Shown: piece after piece, positions 43,403 to 52,408 of the stretch
Numbering within the stretch: position 1 is the stretch's first letter
How the letters are laid out: each line of letters opens with the position of its first letter
Source: an uncultured Spartobacteria bacterium
GTDB lineage: Bacteria; Verrucomicrobiota; Verrucomicrobiia; Chthoniobacterales; Chthoniobacteraceae
DNA: 64,000 nucleotides
Assembly (NCBI GenBank): GCA_903919125.1
Contig: CAIXGS010000072.1
Span: forward strand, 1 to 64,000
Reading direction: 5' to 3'
Notes under the pieces: generated by a model
What the model saw: only the letters and a program-made list of their open reading frames with translations
Database searches by the model: none
Told to the model about the DNA's origin: nothing
Position numbers and translations under genes: made by a program

Positions 43403-44836
43403 ATGAGCCATTCTCCCTTCTTTCCCTGTGCCGGCGACCGCGCTTTACACGCGCCAACGCGCCGCGGCTTCCTCTACAGCCTGGGCGCCAGCCTCGGCAG
43501 TGTCGCCTTCAGCTCCTTGCTCGCCGAAGAGGCCAAGAAAAATCCCCTCGCACCGACGCAAGCCCACTTCCCAGAGGCGAAGGCCAAAAACGTCATCTTC
43601 CTCATGATGGAAGGCGGGCCCTCGCACATCGACACCTTCGACCCGAAGCCCGTGCTCACGAAAATGCACCTCCAAGAGTTCGTGCGCGACGGAAAGCAGG
43701 TATCTGCCATGCAGGGCGGCAAGCGTTACTACGTGCAGAGCCCGTTCAAGTTCGCCAAACATGGACAGAGCGGCGCGGACATGGCCGAAAACTGGACAAA
43801 CCTCGCCAAGGTCGCCGATGACATTTGCTTCTTCCGTGGCTGCACCGTGGACAGCGTCAACCACCCGACGGCCATGTATCAAATGAACTGCGGCAACCGT
43901 TTCGGTGGCGATCCCGGCATCGGCGCGTGGATCAACTACGGACTCGGGACGCTCAATCAGGACTTGCCAGGCTTCATCGTGTTACCCGAGGTTAGTTATC
44001 CGCAAGGAGGTGCCGCGAATTGGAGCAACGGCTACTTGCCTGCGAACTTCCAAGGCACGCCTTTGCGCGCGAAGGGCTCGCCCATCTGGGATCTCACGCC
44101 GCCGCCCGGTGTGAGTGAAGCACGTCAGCGCAAGAACCTCGACCTCATCGCGACGCTCAACGGTGCGCACGCCGCACAGCATCCCGGCCACGACGAACTC
44201 GCCGCGCGCATGGACAACTACGAGCTAGCCTTCCGCATGCAAATGCAGGTCCCCGAAACGCTCGACCTCTCCAAAGAAGACGCCAAGACCAAGGAACTCT
44301 ACGGCATCGGCAACGACGCCACCGATTCCTTCGGCCGCAAATGCCTGCTCGCCCGAAAGCTTATCGAGAAAGGCGTGCGCTTCGTGCAGCTCTACAACGG
44401 CTCCTGGGACAGCCATGACTACATCGAGCGCGCCCACGGCAACCTCGTGCGTGGCGTGGACCAGCCCATCGCCGCTCTCATCACCGACCTCAAACAGCGC
44501 GGCCTCCTGGAGAGCACGCTCATCGTCTGGTGCGGCGAATTCGGCCGCACACCCGACAACGGCGTGCGCGGCGGCACCGCCTACGGTCGCGACCACAACG
44601 CCAACGCCATGACCATCTGGCTCGCCGGTGGCGGCTGCAACGCCGGTCACACCATCGGCGCCACCGACGAACTCGGCATGGCCGCCGTCGAAGGCAAAGC
44701 ACATATCCGCGATTTCCACGTCACACTCTTGCGCCTCCTCGGCCTCGACGACAACAAACTCACGTACTACCACGCCGGTCGCTTCAAGCAGCTTAGCCAA
44801 TTCGGCGGCACGGTGATCAAGAACCTGATCGCGTGA
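43403..44836 (+). CDS. DUF1501 protein with Tat signal
   Basis: 477 residues from the ATG at 43403. PTRRGFLYSLGAS is a Tat signal. The body is the DUF1501 (sulfatase/phosphatase superfamily-like) fold: NVIFLMMEGGPSHIDTFDPK near the N-terminus, then GCTVDSVNHPTA, LYNGSWDSHD and CGEFGRTPDNG. DUF1501 proteins are the standing partner of PSD1 proteins, suggesting they act together in the periplasm. It reads in the same direction as the PSD1 gene but 670 bases away because a TA cassette lies between. Confidence 0.94.
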   Translation: MSHSPFFPCAGDRALHAPTRRGFLYSLGASLGSVAFSSLLAEEAKKNPLAPTQAHFPEAKAKNVIFLMMEGGPSHIDTFDPKPVLTKMHLQEFVRDGKQVSAMQGGKRYYVQSPFKFAKHGQSGADMAENWTNLAKVADDICFFRGCTVDSVNHPTAMYQMNCGNRFGGDPGIGAWINYGLGTLNQDLPGFIVLPEVSYPQGGAANWSNGYLPANFQGTPLRAKGSPIWDLTPPPGVSEARQRKNLDLIATLNGAHAAQHPGHDELAARMDNYELAFRMQMQVPETLDLSKEDAKTKELYGIGNDATDSFGRKCLLARKLIEKGVRFVQLYNGSWDSHDYIERAHGNLVRGVDQPIAALITDLKQRGLLESTLIVWCGEFGRTPDNGVRGGTAYGRDHNANAMTIWLAGGGCNAGHTIGATDELGMAAVEGKAHIRDFHVTLLRLLGLDDNKLTYYHAGRFKQLSQFGGTVIKNLIA

Positions 44837-44856
44837 ACTCTCTTTCCACTCCAGCC

Positions 44857-45016
44857 ATGAAACTCATCCAGAACCGCCTGCCCACCGCCCTGCTACTCGC
44901 ATAGTTCGCTGCGCTGGGAGCGGTAGAACCCACAGCGCAACAAAACTCTGCGGCCTCGCAATGGTCGTACGCAAACGTCTTCGCGAAGCAGGTGCTGGCG
45001 AAGTTCCCGTTCAGCT
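44857..45016 (+). pseudogene. Remnant of a secreted-protein gene
   Basis: An ATG 20 bases after the DUF1501 stop begins MKLIQNRLPTALLLA, a signal peptide interrupted by an in-frame TAG at 44902. Translation past the stop continues sensibly (FAALGAVEPTAQQNSAASQW, then SYANVFAKQVLAKFPFS) and ends at the tail of the convergent sulfatase gene. It looks like the 5' end of a third gene of the PSD1-DUF1501 operon, inactivated and deleted. The product family cannot be named. Confidence 0.6.
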
Positions 45017-46912
45017 TCAGGCTCCCGTTTTCTTCAGAATGACGTAGCGAACTTCAATCGCTTCTTTCCCAGGTATTTTGAGCGCGCGCAGCACCAGTTG
45101 ACCGCTCTCAGCTGGCAAAGAAATGTTTCCGACAACCAAGGGTTTGAAGTCTTTTACATCCGATTCCTGCGCGCGCGGAGAACGGTCTTTTTCTGGACCG
45201 TACGGAGCCGGATCATGGACATCCGTCACCGTCTTATGGATCTTGATCGAGGCGGGGTTTAACTCGGCATCCCCGAAGCTTAACTCAAGCTCAGCGCCAA
45301 TGTTTTCAGCTTTGCACGTATAATAAATCTGGGCCTCGTAAGTGGCCTTTTCACCCACCTCTATGTCCCAGGTGATACGATCCGAAAGACTAGTCCAATG
45401 CGTAAAATACGAGCAATTGGGAGCCTTTGCGCTCCGTTGAATCGTCCCGTGCGCCACTCCATCCCGAGCGGGCAACTGCGTGGTCGTGGCGTATCCCACG
45501 GGATAAGGTCGTGGAGCATCCGATCCAAAAGTACGCGGCAATTCAGAAGCAAATTGGGCTGCAACCGCCTTAAGACGATTGACTTCAGCGAAGTGGGCAC
45601 CAGCAACATTACGGGTCTGCCCAGGATCGGCCTCCATGTCATAAAGCGCGCCTGCAGCATCGAGGCGAAATCCCTGTGAACGAACGCTTAATTGCGTCTT
45701 TTTCCCGCCAGCCTGCATGGAAATAATCTCACGTTCGGGCCAATCCGCAGGCCGCGCGCCGTGCTCGATGAGAAGCGGTTTCAGGCTACGACCATCAAGG
45801 GGCTTGGATGCTGTAAGCGGCACCTTGGCGAGATCAGTCAGCGTCGGCAGAAGGTCGATGGCACCCGCGATTTGCGGAATCTTAAGCCCCGCAGTCACGT
45901 GATTGGGCCAGCGGATAAAAAAGGGCACGCGCACGCCCCCTTCGTCCAAGCTGCCCTTTTTGCCCTTCATCCCTCCGTTCCAGCGCCAGTGACTGGGGCC
46001 GTTATCGCTAAAGTAAACAACGATTGTATTCTCCGCGAGCCCAAGCGATTCGAGTTTATCCAAAACGCGCCCAACGTTCCAATCGATGTTCTCGCACATT
46101 GCCAAGGCCGCCCGCGTATTGATTGGATCATCCTCTTTCGGCCTAACGCTTTGTTGATGGATAGTTGCTCCGTCAAATTTCGCATAAAAACGATCCGGCA
46201 CCTGCATCGGTGAATGCGGGAGGTTGTAGGGAATATAACAGAAAAACGGGCGCTTTTGATTTTGCTCGATGAAGGACACGGCGTGGTCGGTTAAATCATC
46301 GGCTATGAAGCCGTTGCCCCTGACTATTTCCCCGTTGTGATCCATTTCAGTGTCGAAATAGTGGCCCCAGTGCCCCGAACAAAAGCCATAGAACTCCTCA
46401 AATCCACGCGCATTCGGATGATACGGGTGCTGCGTTCCGTTGTGCCATTTCCCAAAAGCCCCGGTTGCGTAACCCGCACTTTTAAAAATTTGCGCGATCG
46501 TTGTCTCGTCTAAGTTGAGTCGCTCTTTGCCCTCGCTAACACCACTCACCCCAGTGCGGCCAAAATAACGGCCCGTTAGAAATTCAGCCCGCGTGGGAGA
46601 ACAAACTGGGGAAACAAAGAATCTGTCCACGGTGGCTCCCGTGCGAGCAAGGCTGTCTATGCGCGGAGTGGAGATGTCGACATTACCGTTCACACTCAAA
46701 TCGCCCCACGCTTGGTCATCGGATAAAATGACCACTATATTTGGACGGTTTTCCGTTTGGGCATGAAGCGAGTTCCATGGGAGGCCCGAGCAGAGTAAGC
46801 CCAGAAAAAAGAAAAGGCCGGTGAGTAGATTTTGAAACTTCAGCGTACCTTTGCTCTCAACCTGAGCAGCAAACGGGCCCGTCGTGTTTAGGGAGGGAAC
46901 GATCGTGGACAT
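45017..46912 (-). CDS. Exported Cys-type sulfatase with C-terminal beta domain
   Basis: 631 residues from the ATG at 46912; a TTG at 46954 is less likely. An N-terminal hydrophobic segment (about 28-50) may be a signal peptide or anchor. The sulfatase core has VILSDDQAW (65-66 Asp pair), the formylglycine motif CSPTR (104-108), GKWHNG and YFSDNGPS. Beyond about residue 470 lies a beta-rich domain (AKAPNCSYFTHWTS, ITWDIEVGEKATYEAQIYY) that resembles carbohydrate-binding modules. Formylglycine formation needs a maturase encoded elsewhere. Likely removes sulfate from a polysaccharide. Confidence 0.93.
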   Translation of the reverse strand: MSTIVPSLNTTGPFAAQVESKGTLKFQNLLTGLFFFLGLLCSGLPWNSLHAQTENRPNIVVILSDDQAWGDLSVNGNVDISTPRIDSLARTGATVDRFFVSPVCSPTRAEFLTGRYFGRTGVSGVSEGKERLNLDETTIAQIFKSAGYATGAFGKWHNGTQHPYHPNARGFEEFYGFCSGHWGHYFDTEMDHNGEIVRGNGFIADDLTDHAVSFIEQNQKRPFFCYIPYNLPHSPMQVPDRFYAKFDGATIHQQSVRPKEDDPINTRAALAMCENIDWNVGRVLDKLESLGLAENTIVVYFSDNGPSHWRWNGGMKGKKGSLDEGGVRVPFFIRWPNHVTAGLKIPQIAGAIDLLPTLTDLAKVPLTASKPLDGRSLKPLLIEHGARPADWPEREIISMQAGGKKTQLSVRSQGFRLDAAGALYDMEADPGQTRNVAGAHFAEVNRLKAVAAQFASELPRTFGSDAPRPYPVGYATTTQLPARDGVAHGTIQRSAKAPNCSYFTHWTSLSDRITWDIEVGEKATYEAQIYYTCKAENIGAELELSFGDAELNPASIKIHKTVTDVHDPAPYGPEKDRSPRAQESDVKDFKPLVVGNISLPAESGQLVLRALKIPGKEAIEVRYVILKKTGA

Positions 46913-47086
46913 GGATATGATAGTAGAACCAAGAATGATACGGAAGAACGCCAAATTCCAAAATCACAGAGCCACCTTCGAGTGTTCCATAGCATAATCT
47001 TGTCCTCAACCCTGTTCTGACTTTCCCCTCTGGAACGTTGCAACAGACAAAGCTCACCTGTCTTTATACAAGGCACATCTCCCCCT

Positions 47087-47827
47087 ATGAAAAAAATAGC
47101 ACTCCCATTTGCTGCGATCGCACTCCAAATGGCCGCCTTCGCGACATTTGCACAAAACACCCCAGACCTCAGCCCTGCCCCGACGGCGTCTCCCCCACAA
47201 ATTCAGGACATCGAGGGATGGGAATTACACATCCACCCGAGGCTCTTGAAGGATTCGCCCCAGCAAACCGCCGTCGCCCTGAGCCTGCTAAAGGAACAGC
47301 TGGCGCAAATCAACAAGCTCGTTCCAGCCCCGGCTCTGGAGCATCTCCATAAGATCAGGCTCTGGATGAACCCTCCTTACGGGGACAATCGGTCTCCGAG
47401 AGCGGAGTACCACCCCAACGCGGGATGGCTCGCTGCAAACCAACGGGATCCGGCCATGGCCAAGTGCGTCGAGTTCACCAACGTGGCGATCTTCGAGGCC
47501 GAGAACCGCAGAATGCCCATGCTTGCGCTGCACGAACTGGCGCACGGCTATCACGACCAAGTTGTTGGAAATAAAAACCCTGAGGTGTTGAGCGCTTTCC
47601 AAAAAGCCAAGGCGAGCGGCGCCTACAATCAGGTCAAGCGTTGGACAGGAGAACGCTTGGTGCAGGACAAAGCCTATGCGATGACCAATCCTCAGGAATA
47701 TTTCGCGGAAAACACGGAGGCCTTTTTCGGAAAGAATGACTTCGAGCCCTTCGACCGCGCGGAGCTCAAACGCACGGACCCCGAAATGCACGCCTTGCTC
47801 GCCAAACTCTGGGGGGCGAACCCGTAG
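47087..47827 (+). CDS. Secreted HExxH peptidase-like protein (anthrax lethal factor-type domain)
   Basis: 246 residues with a signal peptide (about 1-22, ending TFAQ). A zinc-peptidase motif HELAH stands at 149-153 and a candidate third ligand in EYFAENTEAFFG near 205-216. This spacing and the EYFAE motif resemble the ATLF/M34-like families known from anthrax lethal factor and many environmental proteins. It may be an active periplasmic protease or a glycan-associated relative. It stands alone between two minus-strand genes. Confidence 0.75.
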   Translation: MKKIALPFAAIALQMAAFATFAQNTPDLSPAPTASPPQIQDIEGWELHIHPRLLKDSPQQTAVALSLLKEQLAQINKLVPAPALEHLHKIRLWMNPPYGDNRSPRAEYHPNAGWLAANQRDPAMAKCVEFTNVAIFEAENRRMPMLALHELAHGYHDQVVGNKNPEVLSAFQKAKASGAYNQVKRWTGERLVQDKAYAMTNPQEYFAENTEAFFGKNDFEPFDRAELKRTDPEMHALLAKLWGANP

Positions 47828-47902
47828 CCTCATCAGAAGCCGCGCGTTTACGGGCAAAAGGCAAACCCCTTTCGCGCGTCGAACATCGGCCATCGCTGAA
47901 AA

Positions 47903-49036
47903 TCACGGCGTTCGTAGTGTGGCCGTGTCGGCGATCTCTATTTCGGCGCGGCGGATTCCGTCCAATAATGCGGCCCAATCGGCGGCTGTCGTCTCCCAAC
48001 TACTGCTAAAACGCAGAACGCGCCCTGCCGCCCCCGCGCGAAAACCCATCGCTTCAAGAACATGAGAAAGGGCTTCCTTACCACTTGCGCAAGCTGACCC
48101 CGTTGAGACCGCAAATCCAAGTTTATCGAGTTTCACAATCCAACGCTGCCGACAATCCACCTCGGGCATGAGCACCGCAACCGTGTTCCAGAGGCGTGCC
48201 TCCCCTTCCCCAAAAACGGTGACCTCAGGCAATGCTGCCTTCAAGTTTTGCTCGAAATCCAACCGAAGGCGCAAGCGTGCGTCTACCTCAGAAAGATGTG
48301 TCTGACGCTCTCGAAGCGCCGCCACCATCGCCAACACGCCCGCAATGTTTTCCGTCCCGGCCCGTCTACCCTCTTCCTGCGTACCGCCTGTGAGCAGCGG
48401 CTTGGTTGTGGGAGGGCATTTCAAAAAACCCACGCCTTGAGTGCCCCCGAATTTATGCGCACAACCACTTACAAAGCAAAAATTTCCAAATCCATCAAGA
48501 GGTAGCTTGCCTATCCACTGCGCCGCATCACAAAAAAAAGGCACCTCGAATTCAGCGCAAAGTTCGTGCAATTCCATCCACGGTTGAAGAATTCCCGTTT
48601 CGTTGTTTGCCGCCATCACTCCAAGAAAGGCAGGCCGTTCGCCCCGCAACCGTTCACGGACAGCCTCCACTTCAATCACACCAGAAGTACCGACTGGCAC
48701 CAACCAGTTTCGATCCGCAAAGTGGCGACGAACCGACGCCAAAACGCAGGGATGCTCAATGGCTGAAACCCAAGCTTCTCCCGGACTGACTGCCGCCAGA
48801 TGCGCCACCGTCATGTTGTTTGATTCAGTCGCGCCGCTTGTCCAAATAATCTCGCGGGGGTCGCACCCGAACCATTCCGCCAACTCTTCCCTCGCCAAAG
48901 TGAGTGCGCGATCCGCCCTAGCACCCACGCGATGAGGACTGGACGCATTTCCTGGAAACCGCTGTTGAGCGTCCAACCAGGCCTCCCTCGCTGCGGGAAT
49001 CAGGGGCGAACTTGCGTTATGATCAAAATAAAGCAT
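47903..49036 (-). CDS. Cysteine desulfurase (NifS/IscS-like)
   Basis: 377 residues, class V aminotransferase fold. PLP-site features are visible: TSGATESNN, the lysine in SGCAHKFGGTQG, and the sulfur-carrying cysteine in STGSACASGKEALSHVL. The enzyme draws sulfur from cysteine for Fe-S cluster or thio-cofactor assembly. It is divergent, across 151 bases, from genes for a lipoyl-carrier-like protein, a G3E GTPase and a ferredoxin. That context suggests a dedicated sulfur source for this locus, though it could be the housekeeping enzyme. Confidence 0.94.
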   Translation of the reverse strand: MLYFDHNASSPLIPAAREAWLDAQQRFPGNASSPHRVGARADRALTLAREELAEWFGCDPREIIWTSGATESNNMTVAHLAAVSPGEAWVSAIEHPCVLASVRRHFADRNWLVPVGTSGVIEVEAVRERLRGERPAFLGVMAANNETGILQPWMELHELCAEFEVPFFCDAAQWIGKLPLDGFGNFCFVSGCAHKFGGTQGVGFLKCPPTTKPLLTGGTQEEGRRAGTENIAGVLAMVAALRERQTHLSEVDARLRLRLDFEQNLKAALPEVTVFGEGEARLWNTVAVLMPEVDCRQRWIVKLDKLGFAVSTGSACASGKEALSHVLEAMGFRAGAAGRVLRFSSSWETTAADWAALLDGIRRAEIEIADTATLRTP

Positions 49037-49187
49037 CTGGGGATTTTGAAAAATTAACGTTGGCGAAACCGCCTTGCCAGTGGATTAATCTCCGGTGTTC
49101 TCACACAAACACGGTCGCTCCTGAAAGGTTTTTACAACGTTTCACGCGCCTTCAATTCAATGTTTTTTTCCAAGTCCCGCATTTTCT

Positions 49188-49643
49188 GTGTCTGACACTT
49201 TATTCTACAAGCGCTCCACTTTTGTGACGCATCTTCCGGTTCAATACCGCTACAGTCCTTCGCACTTCTGGCTGGAACCCGCGGGGCCGAAGCTCTGGAA
49301 AATTGGCTTTACGAAGTTTGCAACGAGAATGCTTGGAGAAATAGTGGATCATCAATGGGAAAAAGCGGCTGGCGACCCAGTGAATTCAGGCGAGATTTTA
49401 GGTTCCGTAGAAGGATTCAAAGCCATTTCAGACCTTTACTGTGTGGCGGTCGGCAACTTTGTTGAAGGCAATCCAATATTGCGTGAAGACGCGGGTTTAA
49501 TTAATAAAGATCCTTACGGTAAAGGGTGGCTTTACATCATAGAAGGCGAACCCGACTCCAAATGCGTCGATTTGAACGGCTATAAAGCACTGCTCGACGC
49601 CACCATTGATCGCATTCTCGAAAATCAACACTCCCCCGAATGA
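49188..49643 (+). CDS. GcvH-like lipoyl carrier protein
   Basis: 151 residues from a GTG at 49188 (GTG 49224 is possible). The biotinyl/lipoyl hammerhead fold of glycine-cleavage H protein is evident: SPSHFWLEP, IGFTKFATRMLGEIVD, GSVEGFKAISDLYCVAVGN with the lipoylatable Lys at residue 78, and LINKDPYGKGWLYII. No glycine-cleavage P or T gene is nearby. It is coupled by four bases to a GTPase gene. Free-standing GcvH-like proteins serve as lipoyl carriers in sulfur oxidation (LbpA of sHdr systems) and other pathways, so a carrier role in this cluster is likely. Confidence 0.85.
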   Translation: MSDTLFYKRSTFVTHLPVQYRYSPSHFWLEPAGPKLWKIGFTKFATRMLGEIVDHQWEKAAGDPVNSGEILGSVEGFKAISDLYCVAVGNFVEGNPILREDAGLINKDPYGKGWLYIIEGEPDSKCVDLNGYKALLDATIDRILENQHSPE

Positions 49644-50788
49644 GTCTTTCTCCCGCCAATCCAGTTTCCCGAGCCCGCTACATTATGATAGGCGGATTTC
49701 TCGGTGCCGGTAAAACCACTGCCATTGCCTCATTGGCACTGTATTTAAAAAATAAAGGATTACGCGTCGGCTTAATCACAAATGACCAAGGCAGCGAATT
49801 AGTGGATACAGCCATGCTTCGCGCCAAAGGATTTTCCACCGAGGAAATTCCAGGAGGCTGTTTCTGTTGTCGGTTTAATTCTTTAGTCGATGCGGCTGCG
49901 AAACTCACCGATACCGTAGCGCCCGACGTGTTCATTGCTGAACCGGTGGGGAGTTGCACCGATTTAATTGCCACGGTGACCTACCCGCTACGGCGCATTT
50001 ATGGCGAACGTTTTGATGTTGCGCCGCTCAGCGTTTTAATCGATCCCATTCGTGCAGAACGTATCTTCGGCCTGACCGAGGGAGGGAAGTTTTCCGAAAA
50101 AGTCCTCTACATTTATCGCAAACAATTAGAGGAAGCGGATCTTATCATAATCGCCAAGTCTGATCTTATTGATACCCAACGTATCGATACCCTGACCCAA
50201 CGCCTCGCTGCCGAATTTCCCCATGCACAAATCCGTCACGTTTCAGTTCGAGCAGGACTCGGTTTAAACGAATGGTTTGAGGAAATGGCGACCGGTACTC
50301 CAAGTCGCCGGGCGGCCATGGCGGTAGATTACGAAACTTACGCGGAAGGAGAAGCTCTCTTGGGTTGGCTGAATGCAACCTTGCAACTCTCGCAAGCCGG
50401 CGATGGTTTTGACTCCGACGCCGTCCTTGAATCTTTGGCGACAGAAATTCAACAGCAACTCGTTCCTGCGGAAATTGCTCACCTCAAAATGACACTCAGT
50501 CCCGATGCGGGCCTCGGCGACATTGCGGTAATTAACCTCGTGCGCAGCGATTTCGTCCCCGAACTTTCGCTACGTCTTGAAGAACCCGTGCCAAGCGCGC
50601 AGCTAATCGTCAATTTACGCGCTGAAGCGTCTCCCGAAACATTGAGCGAGGCCCTTGAAAAGGCGGTTGCCGCCACAGCCGGCAAGTTTCCCTTACTTCG
50701 CACACATTTGGAGCATTTGGAGCATTTCCGACCAGGCAAACCAGAGCCGACGCATCGCGACCTGCTTCCCGCTTCAACCGCTCACTGA
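49640..50788 (+). CDS. G3E family GTPase (CobW/HypB-like)
   Basis: 382 residues. Walker A GGFLGAGKT (18-26), the zinc-binding CFCC motif (74-77), EPVGSCTD and an AKSDLID guanine-recognition segment place it in the G3E family of metallochaperones, close to the CobW/YjiA type. It would use GTP to insert a metal into a partner enzyme. It overlaps the GcvH-like gene and is nine bases from the next gene, so it is part of one operon with Fe-S proteins. The metal and client are unknown. Confidence 0.92.
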   Translation: MSLSPANPVSRARYIMIGGFLGAGKTTAIASLALYLKNKGLRVGLITNDQGSELVDTAMLRAKGFSTEEIPGGCFCCRFNSLVDAAAKLTDTVAPDVFIAEPVGSCTDLIATVTYPLRRIYGERFDVAPLSVLIDPIRAERIFGLTEGGKFSEKVLYIYRKQLEEADLIIIAKSDLIDTQRIDTLTQRLAAEFPHAQIRHVSVRAGLGLNEWFEEMATGTPSRRAAMAVDYETYAEGEALLGWLNATLQLSQAGDGFDSDAVLESLATEIQQQLVPAEIAHLKMTLSPDAGLGDIAVINLVRSDFVPELSLRLEEPVPSAQLIVNLRAEASPETLSEALEKAVAATAGKFPLLRTHLEHLEHFRPGKPEPTHRDLLPASTAH

Positions 50789-50797
50789 TTTTTAAAA

Positions 50798-51190
50798 ATG
50801 AGTGAACCTTCAGAGTCAGCGCGGCTTCTTTATTGTCACTGTCAGTACGCCCAAGTGATTCCCAAAGAGGTGAAAAGTGCCGTTTTGGAGGGGCTTTCTT
50901 CTTCGGGTACAGCCTTTGAAGCCGTTGCCGATCTTTGTGAGATGGCGGCCCGTCACGACCCAGCTTTGAAGCGTCTGAGTACCTGCGGACCAGTAAAGAT
51001 CGCGGCCTGTTTCCCACGCGCGGTGAAAGGGCTTTTTCACCAGGCCGCTGCCGATCTTGATCCAAGATCAAGCGAAGTGATCAATATGCGCGCCCTCTCG
51101 GCTCCTGAAGTCCTCGCTCGCCTCCTCGCGCCGGAACTCAATGCCAATTTACCCGTTCGTTCTCCGTCCTCAACACCCCCTAAATCCTAA
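50798..51190 (+). CDS. Small Cys-rich protein, probable Fe-S or metal binding
   Basis: 130 residues, soluble, no signal peptide. Cysteines at 13 and 15 (LLYCHCQYAQVIP), 47, 63 and 71 (STCGPVKIAACFPRA) could bind a cluster or metal; the CHC and AACxPR segments resemble parts of Fe-S redox proteins but I cannot name the family. The C-terminal 30 residues are Pro/Ser-rich. Its last base (51190) is also the first base of the ferredoxin gene, so the two are translationally coupled and probably interact. Confidence 0.65.
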   Translation: MSEPSESARLLYCHCQYAQVIPKEVKSAVLEGLSSSGTAFEAVADLCEMAARHDPALKRLSTCGPVKIAACFPRAVKGLFHQAAADLDPRSSEVINMRALSAPEVLARLLAPELNANLPVRSPSSTPPKS

Positions 51191-52026
51191 TGGCTCTCCG
51201 TGACAAAAAAGCCCTCCGCGTGATTCTTTACGAAGGTCCAGGTGCCGAAACTCTGACCGACAAAGACCGTTTTAACGCACTCTTAACCCTCTTGGAGCGA
51301 GGTCACTCCGTCACCCGCACTTCGGGCACACGCGCCGTTTCACCCTCCGACGGTGCGCGTACCCTCGTCTTGGGGCGTTTTACCCAAACTCCCGATTTTT
51401 CCGGTGCAGATGAAATTCACGTCGGCGAAATCAACGGTCTGAATACGGCTCAAATTGCTGAGCTGGTGGAAAGTACACGTTCCCAAACGGGTTCAGCAAA
51501 GCATGGGGAATGGAAACCTTGGTTTCCTGTAATTGACTACGATCGCTGCACCAACTGCATGCAGTGTTTGAGCTTCTGCCTTTTCGGGGTGTACGGGGTG
51601 GATGCGGAGCGCCAGATTCAGGTTCAAAATCAGGACAACTGCAAAACGAACTGTCCGGCGTGTTCTCGAGTCTGCCCTGAAGCAGCGATCATGTTTCCCA
51701 AGTATAAAGCGGGACCAATCAACGGCGACACCGTCAGCGATGCCGATTTAAACAAGGAAAAGATGAAGATCGACATCTCTGCCCTCCTCGGCGGCGACGT
51801 CTACGAAATGCTACGTGTACGCTCGGAAAAAGCACGTTCACGGTTCGGCAAGGAACGAGATGCGGACAAGGCCCTGAACGAAAGGCAGAAGTGCTTGGTG
51901 AAGCTGGCTGAGGCTGGCGACATTCCCGCCGAGGTACTGATGTCGCTCCCTTCGCCCGAGGAAATTGCGCAACGAGCCGAAGTCGCGGCGGCAAAAGCCA
52001 GGGCAGCCTTGAGTCCAATCGCGTAA
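51190..52026 (+). CDS. Two-cluster 4Fe-4S ferredoxin protein
   Basis: 278 residues. Residues 1-110 form a domain without cysteines that starts like a Rossmann strand (ALRVILYEGPG). Cluster ligands follow: Cys 120, 123, 126, 130 and Cys 151, 155, 158, 162 (CPACSRVCPEA). The C-terminal part is helical and charged. It would pass electrons between a donor and an enzyme of this locus, possibly the radical SAM protein encoded beyond the repeats. Last gene of the redox operon. Confidence 0.88.
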   Translation: MALRDKKALRVILYEGPGAETLTDKDRFNALLTLLERGHSVTRTSGTRAVSPSDGARTLVLGRFTQTPDFSGADEIHVGEINGLNTAQIAELVESTRSQTGSAKHGEWKPWFPVIDYDRCTNCMQCLSFCLFGVYGVDAERQIQVQNQDNCKTNCPACSRVCPEAAIMFPKYKAGPINGDTVSDADLNKEKMKIDISALLGGDVYEMLRVRSEKARSRFGKERDADKALNERQKCLVKLAEAGDIPAEVLMSLPSPEEIAQRAEVAAAKARAALSPIA

Positions 52027-52223
52027 AGATCCTCGGGGCGAGCCCCGAAGTATTTAAGTATGCTGGCGGATTTGAACGCTTAGACGAACGAAGCAAGCTT
52101 CGAGGTATTGGACCTGCAAGCGACTAAAAGGATTCGCCGCCCTTAGCTCAAGTCAACCAACCTGCGCGCGGCGCACTTCGGGAGAGTTCGCCAAAATAAA
52201 CTTAAAAACGGCAATGGGGGATC

Positions 52224-52385
52224 ATACCAAATCTTGAAGAAAACTGGTTCTTCTCTCCCGGGAACGCGGAGCCCTAGCTCCGCTTTGACGCCCCAAAAGC
52301 TCGGACAGGCATTGCGGAGCTGGGGCTCCGCGCTCCCAGGTGCTGAGGTCTCTTTAATCATCCAGAAAACTTAAATAGGTGGTAT
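52224..52385 (+). repeat. MITE-like element, copy A (162 bp)
   Basis: Ends are ATACCA (52224-52229) and TGGTAT (52380-52385). The first 25 bases are identical to copy B read in reverse (58909 back to 58885), and the right-hand 50 bases also align. Copy A carries an extra internal hairpin with 24-base arms (52260-52283 and 52314-52337, two mismatches). No coding capacity, so a non-autonomous element is the natural reading. Confidence 0.75.
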
Positions 52386-52408
52386 CAGATGCCGGCGGCA
52401 TCGAAGCT

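Noticed and set aside
49185..49205. Copy of the dispersed repeat at the GcvH-like gene start (GTCTGACACTTTATTC)
   Set aside because: Only a short partial match without the GGGGACAG core; chance is likely.
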